Shown one piece after another: positions 26,127-34,699 of a DNA stretch of 34,699 nucleotides (the stretch's first letter is position 1; each line of letters starts with the position of its first letter). The stretch covers positions 1 through 34,699 of the forward strand of contig JAJOJD010000074.1 in NCBI GenBank assembly GCA_021208965.1, in the 5' to 3' direction. The stretch is from Gammaproteobacteria bacterium. Its GTDB lineage: Bacteria > Pseudomonadota > Gammaproteobacteria > JAGOUN01. The notes below the pieces were generated by a model that was not told the origin of the DNA, did not search any database, and worked only from the letters and a program-made list of their open reading frames with translations. A program made the translations under genes and the position numbers.

Positions 26127-28226
26127 GTGGCTGCTCGTCATACTCCTATACAACGTTATAGAAATTTTGGAATTTGTGCGCATATTGATGCGGGTAAAAC
26201 AACAACAACTGAACGTGTATTATATTACACGGGTGTTCTCCATAAGATAGGAGAGGTCCATGAAGGCGCTGCAACCATGGATTGGATGGTTCAAGAGCAG
26301 GAGCGAGGCATTACGATTACATCAGCAGCAACAACATGTTACTGGAGTGGTATGGGCTCGCAGTTTCCTCAGCATCGATTTAATATTATTGATACTCCTG
26401 GTCACGTTGATTTTACCATTGAGGTTGAGCGTTCTTTGCGTGTTCTTGATGGTGCGATTGCTGTCTTCTGTGCGGTTGGTGGTGTTGAACCTCAGTCTGA
26501 AACAGTTTGGCGTCAAGCGAATAAATATAATGTTCCCCGAATCGCATTTGTTAATAAAATGGATCGTGCTGGCGCTGATTTTTTGCGTGTTGTTGGCCAG
26601 CTTGAAACTCGCTTGGGTGCAAATCCTGTTGCGATGCAGTTGCCTATTGGTGCAGAAGAGCACTTTGAAGGCGTTGTTGATCTTGTAAAAATGAAGTCTA
26701 TTCATTGGTCTAACGAGAATATGGGTATACAGTTTGAAGAACGTGATGTTCCGGCCGATATGCTCGAAAAGTGTAAAGAATATCGTGAAAAGATTGTTGA
26801 GGCGGCGGCTGAGTCATCTGAGATTCTTATGGAGAAATATTTGGAAGGCCAAGAGCTTTCGGTGGAAGAGATTTATGCAGGGATTCGTGCGCGAACGCTG
26901 AAGACGGAAATTGTTCCTATGTTTTGTGGCTCAGCCTTTAAAAATAAGGGCGTGCAAGCTGTTTTAGATGCAGTTGTTCAATATCTCCCCTCTCCTATCG
27001 ATGTGCCTGATATTAAAGGCGAAGAAGAAAATGGTAGCGAAGGTTCAAGAAAATCTAATGATGATGCCCCTTTTTCGGCCTTGGCATTTAAAATTGCGAC
27101 AGATCCTTATGTCGGAACCCTCACCTATTTTCGCGTATATTCAGGCGTGTTGTCCGCTGGTACGACCGTTTATAATCCGGTAAAAGATAAAAAAGAGCGT
27201 ATTGGTCGTATTCTTCAAATGCATGCCAATACCCGGGAAGAAATTAAAGAAGTATTTGCTGGTGATATTGCTGCCGCTGTTGGTTTAAAGAATGTCACGA
27301 CTGGGGATACTCTCTGTGATCTTGATAAGGTAATTACTTTGGAAAGAATGGAATTTCCTGAGCCTGTTATCTCTGTGGCTGTTGAACCAAAAACGAAGGC
27401 TGACCAGGAGAAGATGGGTATTGCGCTAAGTAAGCTTGCGCAAGAAGATCCTTCTTTTCGTGTTTCTACCGATGAAGAAACTGGGCAGACGATCATTTCT
27501 GGTATGGGGGAGCTACACTTAGAAATTATTGTTGATCGCATGAAGCGTGAGTTTAGTGTAGAGGCGAATGTTGGTAAGCCTCAGGTTGCTTATCGTGAAA
27601 CAGTGCGTCAGTCTATTGAAAAAGAAGGGAAGTTTATTCGTCAAAGTGGTGGACGTGGTCAGTATGGCCATGTTTGGCTTAAAATTGAGCCAAAGGAAGC
27701 AGGTACTGGTTATGAATTTGTTAATGCTATTGTTGGTGGCGTTATTCCTAAAGAATACATTCCTGCTATCGATAAAGGTGTACAAGAGCAGATGCAAAAT
27801 GGTATTATCGCCGGCTATCCTGTTGTGGATGTAAAAGTAACTGTTTTCGATGGCTCTTATCACGATGTAGACTCCAGTGAGATGGCGTTTAAAATAGCAG
27901 GTTCTATGTGTTTCAAGGAAGGCGCGCGTTCAGCTAAGCCTGTTTTACTTGAACCAATTATGAAGGTTGAGGTCCTGACTCCCGAAGATTTTATGGGTGA
28001 TGTTATGGGCGATTTAAATCGTCGCCGTGGTATTATTCAAGGTATGGACGATGCTCATGCAGGTAAAGAAATAAAGGCTGAGGTTCCTTTGTCTGAAATG
28101 TTTGGTTATGCAACGGATTTGCGCTCTCTTACACAAGGTCGGGCCAGTTATTCTATGGAGTTTTCTAAGTACATGGAAACACCTGCTAGCGTTGCTGAAA
28201 AAGTGATAGAAGAACGTAAGTCATAA
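26127..28226 (+). CDS. fusA: Elongation factor G
   Basis: EF-G, 699 residues, drives translocation and, with RRF, ribosome recycling. G-motifs: [13 protein letters not shown] (P-loop), [18 protein letters not shown] and NKMDRAG. Domains II-V follow, with domain IV tip residues near GRGQYGHVW and the final domain ending in the [19 protein letters not shown] segment. The start is GTG 26127 after AAAGAGGT. Codon use favours T-ending codons, in clear contrast to the adjacent tuf gene. Confidence 0.98.
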   Translation: MAARHTPIQRYRNFGICAHIDAGKTTTTERVLYYTGVLHKIGEVHEGAATMDWMVQEQERGITITSAATTCYWSGMGSQFPQHRFNIIDTPGHVDFTIEVERSLRVLDGAIAVFCAVGGVEPQSETVWRQANKYNVPRIAFVNKMDRAGADFLRVVGQLETRLGANPVAMQLPIGAEEHFEGVVDLVKMKSIHWSNENMGIQFEERDVPADMLEKCKEYREKIVEAAAESSEILMEKYLEGQELSVEEIYAGIRARTLKTEIVPMFCGSAFKNKGVQAVLDAVVQYLPSPIDVPDIKGEEENGSEGSRKSNDDAPFSALAFKIATDPYVGTLTYFRVYSGVLSAGTTVYNPVKDKKERIGRILQMHANTREEIKEVFAGDIAAAVGLKNVTTGDTLCDLDKVITLERMEFPEPVISVAVEPKTKADQEKMGIALSKLAQEDPSFRVSTDEETGQTIISGMGELHLEIIVDRMKREFSVEANVGKPQVAYRETVRQSIEKEGKFIRQSGGRGQYGHVWLKIEPKEAGTGYEFVNAIVGGVIPKEYIPAIDKGVQEQMQNGIIAGYPVVDVKVTVFDGSYHDVDSSEMAFKIAGSMCFKEGARSAKPVLLEPIMKVEVLTPEDFMGDVMGDLNRRRGIIQGMDDAHAGKEIKAEVPLSEMFGYATDLRSLTQGRASYSMEFSKYMETPASVAEKVIEERKS

Positions 28227-28287
28227 GGTTGTTGAATAAATAATATAGTAAAGTTTTTTTGTAGTTTTATTGAATAGGTAACTGTGT

Positions 28288-28306
28288 GGGCGGCTAATTT
28301 TCGCCC
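28288..28306 (+). promoter_or_regulatory. Small hairpin in the fusA-tuf2 spacer
   Basis: GGGCG, a nine-base loop and CGCCC form a short GC stem 24 bases before the tuf2 start. It has no T-run, so it may modulate rather than end transcription or may only influence mRNA stability. Function is not shown. Confidence 0.3.
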
Positions 28307-28326
28307 TAATTGAAGAAGAGGAGATC

Positions 28327-29530
28327 ATTATGGCAGAAAAGAAAGCGTTTGAGAGGACGAAACCGCACATGAACGTTGGGACGATCGGACACGTTGATCA
28401 TGGTAAGACGACGTTAACAGCGGCTTTAACGAAGTGTATGGCGGAGAAATTTGGAGGAGAGGTTCGGGATTATAGTCAGATTGACAATGCTCCGGAGGAG
28501 CGAGCTCGTGGAATTACGATAGCGACGTCGCATGTTGAGTATGAGACGGACAGTCGGCACTATGCACATGTGGATTGTCCAGGGCATGCGGATTATGTGA
28601 AGAACATGATTACGGGAGCGGCGCAGATGGATGGAGCGATATTGGTGGTCAGTGCGGCGGATGGTCCGATGCCGCAGACGCGAGAGCATATTGTGTTAGC
28701 TCGTCAGGTTGGTGTTCCTTACATTATTGTGTTTTTGAATAAAGCGGATATGGCGGATGACCCTGAGATTATTGAATTAGTTGAGATGGAAGTTAGGGAG
28801 TTATTGAGTTCGTATAATTTTCCTGGTGATGATACGCCGATTATTGTTGGGTCTGCGTTGAAGGCGTTGAATGGAGATACGGGTCCGTTGGGTGTGTCGT
28901 CGGTGGAGAAATTGACGGCGGCGATGGATAGTTATTTTCCGCAGCCGGAGAGGGAGACGGACAAGCCATTTTTGTTGCCGATTGAGGATGTGTTTTCGAT
29001 ATCGGGTCGAGGGACGGTGGTGACGGGTCGAATAGAGCGAGGGATTGTTAAGGTTGGAGAGGAAGTAGAGATTGTTGGTATTCGTCCGACGGTGAAGACG
29101 ATATGTACGGGCGTTGAGATGTTCCGTAAGTTGTTGGATCAAGGGCAAGCGGGAGATAACGTTGGGATTTTATTGAGGGGGACGAAGCGAGAGGATGTGG
29201 AGCGAGGTCAGGTATTGGCTAAGCCGGGATCGATTACGCCTCACACGAAGTTTTCAGCGGAAGTTTATGTATTGACGAAAGAGGAAGGTGGTCGTCATAC
29301 GCCGTTTTTCAAAGGATATCGTCCTCAGTTTTATTTTAGGACGACGGATGTGACGGGAGAGGTGATATTGCCTGAGGGAGTTGAGATGGTGATGCCTGGG
29401 GATAATATTTCTATTGAGGTGAATTTGATTTGTCCGGTTGCGATGGAAGAGGGTGTGCGTTTTGCGATAAGAGAAGGCGGGCGTACGGTGGGTGCTGGTG
29501 TTGTCGCAAAAGTTATTGAATGAGGGTGAA
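28327..29530 (+). repeat. tuf duplicate block, copy 2
   Basis: Same sequence as 10137-11340. The identity begins three bases before the ATG and ends seven bases after the stop, which includes the GAGGGTGAA that serves as ribosome site for rpsJ. Confidence 0.9.
28330..29523 (+). CDS. tuf: Elongation factor Tu, copy 2
   Basis: The second EF-Tu gene encodes the same 397 residues as the copy at 10140-11333, with all GTPase motifs. GAAGAGGAG lies upstream of the ATG. It is the last gene of the str group, and the S10-operon start codon follows nine bases after its stop, so the two operons are effectively joined. The codon style (ACG, GCG, GAG, CGA) contrasts with fusA directly before it. Confidence 0.98.
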   Translation: MAEKKAFERTKPHMNVGTIGHVDHGKTTLTAALTKCMAEKFGGEVRDYSQIDNAPEERARGITIATSHVEYETDSRHYAHVDCPGHADYVKNMITGAAQMDGAILVVSAADGPMPQTREHIVLARQVGVPYIIVFLNKADMADDPEIIELVEMEVRELLSSYNFPGDDTPIIVGSALKALNGDTGPLGVSSVEKLTAAMDSYFPQPERETDKPFLLPIEDVFSISGRGTVVTGRIERGIVKVGEEVEIVGIRPTVKTICTGVEMFRKLLDQGQAGDNVGILLRGTKREDVERGQVLAKPGSITPHTKFSAEVYVLTKEEGGRHTPFFKGYRPQFYFRTTDVTGEVILPEGVEMVMPGDNISIEVNLICPVAMEEGVRFAIREGGRTVGAGVVAKVIE

Positions 29531-29532
29531 AG

Positions 29533-30010
29533 ATGGAAGTTGAAAAAAAGACTGCTAAAGCAGCAGTGAAAGATTCTTCATCTAAGATTGTTGTGTCAAA
29601 AGTAAAAAAAAACGGCTGTTCACAAAACAGATGCGAAGAAGACAGTTGTCAAAAAACCAGCGGTTAAAAAAGCGGCTGTCGTTATTGGCAGTAAGCAACG
29701 TATTCGGATTCGTTTGAAAGGTTTTGATCATAAACTGATTGATCAATCGACGAAAGAGATTGTTGATACTGCAAAGAGAAATGGAGCCCAGATTTGTGGC
29801 CCTATTCCGCTGCCGACCTCTATTGAAAAGTTTACTATATTGATTTCACCGCATGCGAATAAAGATGCTCGAGATCAATATGAAATCAGAACGCATAAGC
29901 GTTTAATTGATATTTTGGAGCCAACGCCTAAAACAGTAGATGCTTTGATGAAGCTAGATCTTTCTGCTGGGGTTGATGTAAAAATTAGTGTAGATAGCGT
30001 TGAAAATTAA
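29533..30010 (+). pseudogene. rpsJ: 30S ribosomal protein S10 with Lys/Ala-rich N-terminal extension, frame broken at A9
   Basis: S10 sits in the 30S head and works with NusB in antitermination. The conserved body ([38 protein letters not shown]) ends at 30010. Upstream, ATG 29533 (after GAGGGTGAA) opens MEVEKKTAKAAVKDSSSK but runs to TAA at 29662-29667 unless one A is dropped in the nine-A run at 29604-29612. With eight A the frame joins [22 protein letters not shown] to S10, giving about 158 residues (E. coli 103). In the S10 frame between its own TAA (29603-29605) and the conserved strand there is no ATG or GTG; the first TTG (29714) is inside the strand and ATT 29684 is the only near-start. 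Sequencing error or slippage are the main options. Confidence 0.9.
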
Positions 30011-30035
30011 TCTGGTAAGTTGAAGGGGTAGCGTT

Positions 30036-30692
30036 ATGGCTATTGGGTTAGTAGTAAAGAAATGCGGAATGAGTCGTCTTTTTAATGACGATGGCCGTTC
30101 TATTCCGGTGACAATATTGGAGCTAAGTCCGACATTTGTCTCTCAAATTAAAACATCTGCAATCGATGGATATTCCTCGTTACAAATTACTACGGGCGAG
30201 AAAAAAATAAATAAAGTGACGGAGCCTCTCCAAGGGCATTTTAAGAAAGCAGGGTTAAAGCCAGGTCTTGGTCTCTGGGAGTTTCGTGTCTCCAATGACG
30301 CAGATCTTGATGGTTATAAAGTTGGTGATGAGCTTTCTTTGGAAAGTTTATTTGCCGTAGGTCAGAAAGTTGATGTAACCTCCCATTCAAAGGGTAAAGG
30401 TTTTGCGGGAACGGTTAAGCGGCACAACTTTCGAACTCAAGATGCTTCTCATGGTAATTCTCGATCTCATCGAGTTCCTGGATCTATTGGTCAAAACCAG
30501 ACCCCAGGGCGTGTATTTAAGGGTAAAAAAATGGCTGGTCATCTTGGAGATGTTCGGACAACGATTCAAAGCCAAGAAATTGTCAAGCTTGATTTGGGTA
30601 AAAAATTGATTATGGTTAAGGGTGGCGTTCCAGGAGCTCCTGGGGCATTGGTCATTCTAAAGCCTGCTGTTAAAGCAAAAGCTGGGGTGTAA
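30036..30692 (+). CDS. rplC: 50S ribosomal protein L3
   Basis: L3, 218 residues, reaches the peptidyl-transferase centre and starts 50S assembly. The loop [23 protein letters not shown] contains the glutamine that PrmB methylates in E. coli. The N-terminus ([26 protein letters not shown]) and the end ([17 protein letters not shown]) are typical. AAGGGG precedes ATG 30036, and the gene abuts rplD without a gap. Confidence 0.97.
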   Translation: MAIGLVVKKCGMSRLFNDDGRSIPVTILELSPTFVSQIKTSAIDGYSSLQITTGEKKINKVTEPLQGHFKKAGLKPGLGLWEFRVSNDADLDGYKVGDELSLESLFAVGQKVDVTSHSKGKGFAGTVKRHNFRTQDASHGNSRSHRVPGSIGQNQTPGRVFKGKKMAGHLGDVRTTIQSQEIVKLDLGKKLIMVKGGVPGAPGALVILKPAVKAKAGV

Positions 30693-31313
30693 ATGATGGA
30701 ATTTAGTTTAATATCGTCTGCTCAAGAGCTTTCGGAAAAAATTGTGGTTTCTGACCGTGTATTTGGGCAAATTTTTAATGATGATTTAGTTCATCAAGTT
30801 GTGGTTGCTTATCAAGCGGGTGGTAGACAAGGGACTAAAGCTCAGAAGAATCGTGCCGCTGTTCGCGGTGGTGGTATAAAACCTTGGCGTCAAAAAGGTA
30901 CCGGTCGTGCTCGTGCTGGTACTATTCGTAGCCCTATTTGGGTTGGAGGTGGAAAGGCTTTTGCGGCTACGCCAAGAAACTTTATGCAGAAAGTTAATAA
31001 AAAAATGTATAATGCAGCCATGCGTTCAATTTTATCACGTTTGGCGAACGATGGGGTTTTGTTGTTTGTTGATGATGTGGTTATTGATTCCCCAAAAACA
31101 AAAGAAATGGTTCAAAAGCTAAATGCTTATAACGTGAGCGATGTTTTAATTATCTGTTCTGAGATCAGTGAAAACTTATACTTGGCGGCACGAAATTTAG
31201 GACACGTTGACGTTATTGATGTTCCGTTGATTGATCCGTTAAGCCTATTAAGTTATAAAAATGTGTTAGTCACTAAAGATGCATTGCCCTTGATTGAGGA
31301 GAGATTTTCGTGA
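30693..31313 (+). CDS. rplD: 50S ribosomal protein L4
   Basis: L4, 206 residues, lines the exit tunnel and, in E. coli, represses the S10 operon. The tunnel loop GIKPWRQKGTGRARAGTIRSPIWVGGG is present, and the C-terminal domain ends with VLVTKDALPLIEERFS. The start is ATG 30693 directly after the rplC stop, with an alternative ATG at 30696. rplW overlaps its end by four bases. No separate S10-operon leader is visible upstream of rpsJ. Confidence 0.97.
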   Translation: MMEFSLISSAQELSEKIVVSDRVFGQIFNDDLVHQVVVAYQAGGRQGTKAQKNRAAVRGGGIKPWRQKGTGRARAGTIRSPIWVGGGKAFAATPRNFMQKVNKKMYNAAMRSILSRLANDGVLLFVDDVVIDSPKTKEMVQKLNAYNVSDVLIICSEISENLYLAARNLGHVDVIDVPLIDPLSLLSYKNVLVTKDALPLIEERFS

Positions 31314-31609
31314 ATGCTGAAAGAAAATACCAAATTATTGTTGGTCCCCATGTTTCTGAAAAATCTGCTGGTTTGGCTGAATTGCCGAATAAACAAATTG
31401 TGTTAAAAGTTCTTCCTTCCGCCACTAAAAATGAAATAAAGGAAGCGGTAGAATTTTTGTTTAAGGTTAAGGTTCAGGCTGTTCGGGTCTTGAATATTAA
31501 ACCGCAAAAAAAAATGTTCGCGCGCACGCTGGGTATGCGTAAAGCTTGGAAGAAAGCTTATGTGTCTTTATCCCAAGGTGATGATATTAATTTTTCTAAT
31601 GCAGAATAA
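31310..31609 (+). CDS. rplW: 50S ribosomal protein L23
   Basis: L23, 99 residues, at the tunnel exit, is the docking site for trigger factor and SRP. The GPHVSEKSAGLAE start and the basic FARTLGMRKAWKKAYVSL segment are typical. The GTG start overlaps the rplD stop (GTGA), with GAGGAGA upstream. rplB follows after 13 bases. Confidence 0.95.
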   Translation: MNAERKYQIIVGPHVSEKSAGLAELPNKQIVLKVLPSATKNEIKEAVEFLFKVKVQAVRVLNIKPQKKMFARTLGMRKAWKKAYVSLSQGDDINFSNAE

Positions 31610-31622
31610 GTAAGGTGTTGAA

Positions 31623-32462
31623 ATGGCTGTAATTTTGAGACGATACTCATCAACAAAGTCCGCTGGTAGTCGCCATAAGATTAGCTTAGTGCGTACAGAT
31701 CTTCATAAAGGATCTCCTTTGAAAAGTCTGGTCAAAGGTAAAAAGGCTGCCTCAGGGCGTAATAATATGGGTCGTATTACGACTCGCCATATTGGTGGCG
31801 CGCATAAGCGAAAATATAGAGAGATAGATTTTCTGCGTAACAAGGATGCCGTTCCTGCTTGTGTCGAGCGCATAGAGTATGACCCAAATCGTACAGCGTA
31901 TGTTGCTTTGGTGTTGTATGCTGATGGAGAGCGTCGTTACATTATTGCTCCTAAAGGAGTTGAAAAAGGTTCAAAAATAGAAAACGGTAGTCAAGCACCA
32001 ATAGCCGTGGGTAGTTGTTTGCCTTTGCGAAATATTCCAGTAGGTTCTACTGTTCATTGTATTGAAATGAAGCCGGGGAAAGGCGCGCAAATGGTTCGTA
32101 GTGCTGGCGGATATGCGCAGTTAGTTGCTAAAGAAGGGGTCTATGCAACTTTGCGTTTGCGTTCAGGTGAAATGCGAAAAATTCATGTTGACTGTCGTGC
32201 GTCGATTGGCGAGGTTTCGAAGTCTGAACATAACTTGGTTTGTCTTGGAAAGGCGGGTGCTACTCGTCATCGTGGGGTTCGACCAACTGTTCGAGGTGTT
32301 GCAATGAACCCAGTAGATCACCCACATGGTGGTGGTGAAGGTAAAACATCTGCGGGTTGTCATCCTGTGACCCCCTGGGGAGTTAAAACAAAGGGATATA
32401 AAACTCGTCATAACAAACGTACTGACAAGTTTATTGTTAGTCGTCGAAAGAAAACTAGATAA
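31623..32462 (+). CDS. rplB: 50S ribosomal protein L2
   Basis: L2, 279 residues, is required for subunit association and peptidyl-transferase activity. [19 protein letters not shown] in the N-terminal part and the conserved [15 protein letters not shown] loop with its key His are visible, followed by the basic tail SRRKKTR. It is slightly longer than E. coli L2 (273). TAAGGTG precedes ATG 31623. Confidence 0.97.
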   Translation: MAVILRRYSSTKSAGSRHKISLVRTDLHKGSPLKSLVKGKKAASGRNNMGRITTRHIGGAHKRKYREIDFLRNKDAVPACVERIEYDPNRTAYVALVLYADGERRYIIAPKGVEKGSKIENGSQAPIAVGSCLPLRNIPVGSTVHCIEMKPGKGAQMVRSAGGYAQLVAKEGVYATLRLRSGEMRKIHVDCRASIGEVSKSEHNLVCLGKAGATRHRGVRPTVRGVAMNPVDHPHGGGEGKTSAGCHPVTPWGVKTKGYKTRHNKRTDKFIVSRRKKTR

Positions 32463-32483
32463 AGATAAGAAAGGGGATTTAAG

Positions 32484-32753
32484 GTGCCAAGATCAGTTAA
32501 AAAAGGTCCGTTTATCGATCTTCACTTGTTAAAAAAAGTGGAGAAAACGCTTCGTGATAGCTCTAAGAAACCAATTAAAACTTGGTCTAGACGCTCTATG
32601 ATCATTCCACAAATGGTTGGGATGACGATTAGTGTTCATAATGGCAAGGAGCATGTTCCTGTGTTTGTTACTGAGAACATGGTTGGTCATAAATTAGGTG
32701 AGTTTTCACTGACAAGAACATACCGCGGACATGCGGCAAATAAAAAGTCATAA
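32484..32753 (+). CDS. rpsS: 30S ribosomal protein S19
   Basis: S19, 89 residues, is located in the 30S head near the A-site finger. [20 protein letters not shown] at the start and the [21 protein letters not shown] end are typical. The start is GTG 32484 after GAAAGGGGA. Same operon as rplB and rplV. Confidence 0.96.
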   Translation: MPRSVKKGPFIDLHLLKKVEKTLRDSSKKPIKTWSRRSMIIPQMVGMTISVHNGKEHVPVFVTENMVGHKLGEFSLTRTYRGHAANKKS

Positions 32754-32790
32754 TGTTAGGCATCAAAAATATTAGATGAGGGGTCTTTGA

Positions 32791-33153
32791 ATGCAAGCAA
32801 AAGCAGTTCACAAACAAGCGAGAATATCCGCGCAAAAAGCTCGGTTAGTTGCGGACCAGATTCGTGGCAAATCTGTTGAAAATGCGATAAATATTTTAAA
32901 ATTTAGCACTAAAAAAGCGGCTGAGCTAATTAAGAAAGTTCTTAATTCTGCTGTTGCTAATGCTGAAAACAACTTGGGTGCTGATATTGATGCGTTAGGG
33001 GTTTCAGCCATCATGGTTAATGAGGGGCCTAGTATGAAACGAATGATGCCTCGTGCAAAGGGGCGAGGAAACCGGATTGTTAAACGGTCATGTCATATTA
33101 CTGTTGAAGTATCTGATCAATTGCAAAATTTTAAAGCTAGAGGGCAAAAATAA
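32791..33153 (+). CDS. rplV: 50S ribosomal protein L22
   Basis: L22, 120 residues, whose beta-hairpin lines the exit tunnel. [23 protein letters not shown] and the hairpin segment [29 protein letters not shown] are present, with no deletion at the macrolide-sensitive hairpin. It is about ten residues longer than E. coli L22 at the C-terminus. ATGAGGGG precedes ATG 32791; its stop overlaps the rpsC start by one base. Confidence 0.96.
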   Translation: MQAKAVHKQARISAQKARLVADQIRGKSVENAINILKFSTKKAAELIKKVLNSAVANAENNLGADIDALGVSAIMVNEGPSMKRMMPRAKGRGNRIVKRSCHITVEVSDQLQNFKARGQK

Positions 33154-33824
33154 TGGGTCAAAAAGTTAATCCTTTAGGTATTCGTTTAGGCTATACAAAA
33201 TCATGGGAGTCTACTTGGTACGCAGATCCTAAAGATTATGCTAATGTTTTGTTGGCGGATATAAAAGCTCGCCAGTATATTAAGAAAAAATTAAAACAAG
33301 CCGCTATTAGCAGTGTTGTTATCGAACGGCCCGCGAAAAATGCCCGTGTTAAAATATCTGCCGCTCGTCCTGGTAATGTTATTGGTAAAAGTGGTAAGGA
33401 TATTGAAATTCTTCGAGAAGAAGTCAGTAAACTATTGAAAGTTCCGGTTCATATAACGATCGAAGAGGTACGTAAATCGGCTATTGATGCTCGCTTAGTG
33501 TCTGAATCTGTCGCTCAGCAGTTAGAGAAACGTGTTATGTTTAGGCGAGCCATGAAGCGTGCCGTGACTAGTGCACTTAAGTTGGGTGCTTTAGGAGTCA
33601 AGGTTTGTGTCAGTGGTCGTTTAGGTGGTGCTGAAATTGCTCGAACTGAGTGGTATCGTGAAGGCAGGGTTCCTTTGCATACTTTTAGGGCGGATATTGA
33701 TTATGCAACAGCAGAAGCTCAAACGACCTACGGAATTATTGGTGTTAAGGTTTGGATATTCAAAGGTGAAATTGTTAGCAAAGAAGCCTTGGAATCAACT
33801 AAAAAACATATAATTGAAGAATAA
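33153..33824 (+). CDS. rpsC: 30S ribosomal protein S3
   Basis: S3, 223 residues, forms part of the mRNA entry channel and helicase. The KH motif is visible as [21 protein letters not shown], and the C-terminal domain contains [33 protein letters not shown]. It starts [20 protein letters not shown], as in most proteobacteria. The start overlaps the rplV stop, which suggests coupling. Confidence 0.97.
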   Translation: MGQKVNPLGIRLGYTKSWESTWYADPKDYANVLLADIKARQYIKKKLKQAAISSVVIERPAKNARVKISAARPGNVIGKSGKDIEILREEVSKLLKVPVHITIEEVRKSAIDARLVSESVAQQLEKRVMFRRAMKRAVTSALKLGALGVKVCVSGRLGGAEIARTEWYREGRVPLHTFRADIDYATAEAQTTYGIIGVKVWIFKGEIVSKEALESTKKHIIEE

Positions 33825-33850
33825 AATAGTCATTAATAGGAGATAGCGAA

Positions 33851-34264
33851 ATGCTTCAACCGAAGCGAACGAAGTATCGCAAACAACAAAAAGGTAGAAA
33901 TCGCGGCATGGCTGAGCGTGGATCAAAGGTTTGTTTTGGTTCTTTTGGCTTAAAAGCGGTTGTTCGTGGTCAGTTGACAGCACGACAGATCGAAGCCGCG
34001 CGACGTACTATTTCTCGCCACAGTAAACGTGGCGGTAAACTTTGGATACGTGTTTTTCCAGACAAGCCAATCACGAAGAAGCCATTAGAAGTTCGTCAAG
34101 GTAAAGGGAAGGGTAACGTTGAATATTGGGTTGCTCAGATTAAGCCTGGACAAATTTTATTTGAAATAGAGGGTGTCTCAGAAGAAATTGCCCGAGAAGC
34201 ATTTATTCTTGCAGCAGCAAAATTGCCAGTCTCTACTATATTCCAACAGCGTGAGGTGATGTAA
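33851..34264 (+). CDS. rplP: 50S ribosomal protein L16
   Basis: L16, 137 residues, contacts tRNA in the A site. [18 protein letters not shown] at the start, then [21 protein letters not shown], which includes the arginine hydroxylated by YcfD-type oxygenases in E. coli. TAGGAGA lies upstream of ATG 33851. Its final base overlaps the rpmC ATG. Confidence 0.97.
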   Translation: MLQPKRTKYRKQQKGRNRGMAERGSKVCFGSFGLKAVVRGQLTARQIEAARRTISRHSKRGGKLWIRVFPDKPITKKPLEVRQGKGKGNVEYWVAQIKPGQILFEIEGVSEEIAREAFILAAAKLPVSTIFQQREVM

Positions 34265-34464
34265 TGTTTGCTGCCGAATTAAGAACAAAATCGTTGGTTG
34301 AGCTTTTTCAAGAATTAGAAGTATTGCGACGTGAGCAGTTTAGTTTGCGCATACAAAATAAAACGGGTCAATCTCCAAAATCGCACAAAATTCGTGAGGT
34401 AAGAAAAAAAATTGCTCAAGTTAAAACCTTGGTCAGTGAAAAAGAAAAAGGTGGTCAGTTATGA
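34264..34464 (+). CDS. rpmC: 50S ribosomal protein L29
   Basis: L29, 66 residues, a two-helix protein near the tunnel exit beside L23. ELRTKSLVELFQELEVLRREQFSLRIQ and the IREVRKKIAQVKTLVSEKE helix fit the family. It is joined to rplP by a one-base overlap and to rpsQ by an ATGA overlap. Confidence 0.95.
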   Translation: MFAAELRTKSLVELFQELEVLRREQFSLRIQNKTGQSPKSHKIREVRKKIAQVKTLVSEKEKGGQL

Positions 34465-34699
34465 GTACGCATGCAAAAGTTTTAACCGGTCAAGTTGTTA
34501 GTGCAAAACGAGATAAAACAATTACGGTGAAGGTTGTTTATAAAGCAATGGATCGTAAGTATAAGAAATATCTTACTCGTTCCACAAAACTGCATGCTCA
34601 TGATGAAGATAATATTTGTGCTGAAGGGGATGTTGTTAGCATTAAGGAAAGTCGCCCGATTTCTAAAACAAAAAACTGGCAACTTCTTGAAATTGTAGA
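34461..34699 (+). CDS. rpsQ: 30S ribosomal protein S17 (cut by window end)
   Basis: S17 binds the 16S 5' domain early in 30S assembly. The first 79 codons are present, starting MSTHAKVLTGQVVSAKRDKTITVKV and continuing through the OB-fold (KYKKYLTRSTKLHAHDE, GDVVSIKESRPISKTKNWQLLEI). E. coli S17 has 84 residues, so only a few are missing. The start ATG 34461 overlaps the rpmC stop. Confidence 0.95.
   Translation, partial: MSTHAKVLTGQVVSAKRDKTITVKVVYKAMDRKYKKYLTRSTKLHAHDEDNICAEGDVVSIKESRPISKTKNWQLLEIV

Noticed and set aside
29714-30010. S10 starting at TTG 29714 as a short 98-residue protein
   Set aside because: The TTG lies inside the conserved strand [10 protein letters not shown], so such a product would lack the start of the fold, and no ribosome site precedes it.

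Overview
The window looks like a chromosomal segment of a gammaproteobacterium, most likely of the Legionellales (Coxiella/Legionella side). This rests on the gene order tRNA-Tyr, tRNA-Gly, tRNA-Thr, tuf, tRNA-Trp, secE, nusG, rplKAJL, rpoBC and rpsLG, fusA, tuf, S10 operon, and on EF-Tu, L10 and RecG sequences that read as gammaproteobacterial (EF-Tu closest, from memory, to Coxiella). Coding DNA is moderately AT-rich. An insertion sequence, several single-base frame disruptions and a decayed gene fit a host-associated genome with some erosion, but that is inference.

Layout. 1-2412: the 3' part of an IS3-family element inserted in recG, which has lost its N-terminal wedge domain. 2480-4105: an unrecognised 541-residue multi-pass membrane protein. 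4102-7431, minus strand: a compact operon of a secreted metallo-beta-lactamase-fold protein (frameshifted), an HvfA-like small Cys-containing precursor, a DUF692/MNIO iron enzyme (HvfB), its DUF2063 partner (HvfC) and a DoxX-type membrane protein. This is a RiPP-type, probably copper-handling locus. 7432-8023: non-coding, with an inverted-repeat-bounded 240 bp segment, a relic of an aminoglycoside phosphotransferase-like gene and a perfect palindrome. 8024-8114: tRNA-Ser, divergent from a Bax-inhibitor-1 (YccA) gene, a small unknown gene and a YqeG-like HAD phosphatase.

9797-34699: the information-processing superoperons. A tRNA cluster leads into tuf1, tRNA-Trp, secE-nusG, rplKAJL and rpoBC. 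A hairpin terminator then precedes a divergent methionyl-tRNA synthetase gene sitting between rpoC and rpsL. A strong sigma70 promoter (25046-25074) starts rpsL-rpsG-fusA-tuf2, which runs with a 9-base gap into rpsJ-rplC-rplD-rplW-rplB-rpsS-rplV-rpsC-rplP-rpmC-rpsQ (rpsQ cut by the window end). The two tuf copies are identical over about 1.2 kb.

Most striking: two ribosomal protein genes, rplA and rpsJ, do not have a continuous reading frame from their natural starts. rpsJ has a Lys/Ala-rich N-terminal extension whose frame breaks at a run of nine A. No ATG or GTG exists in the S10 frame after the break, so S10 can be made only by frame correction, by an unusual start, or if the base count is a sequencing error. 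A third single-base indel, in a T run, splits the metallo-beta-lactamase-fold gene. I could not run searches; family names come from recognising the sequences.
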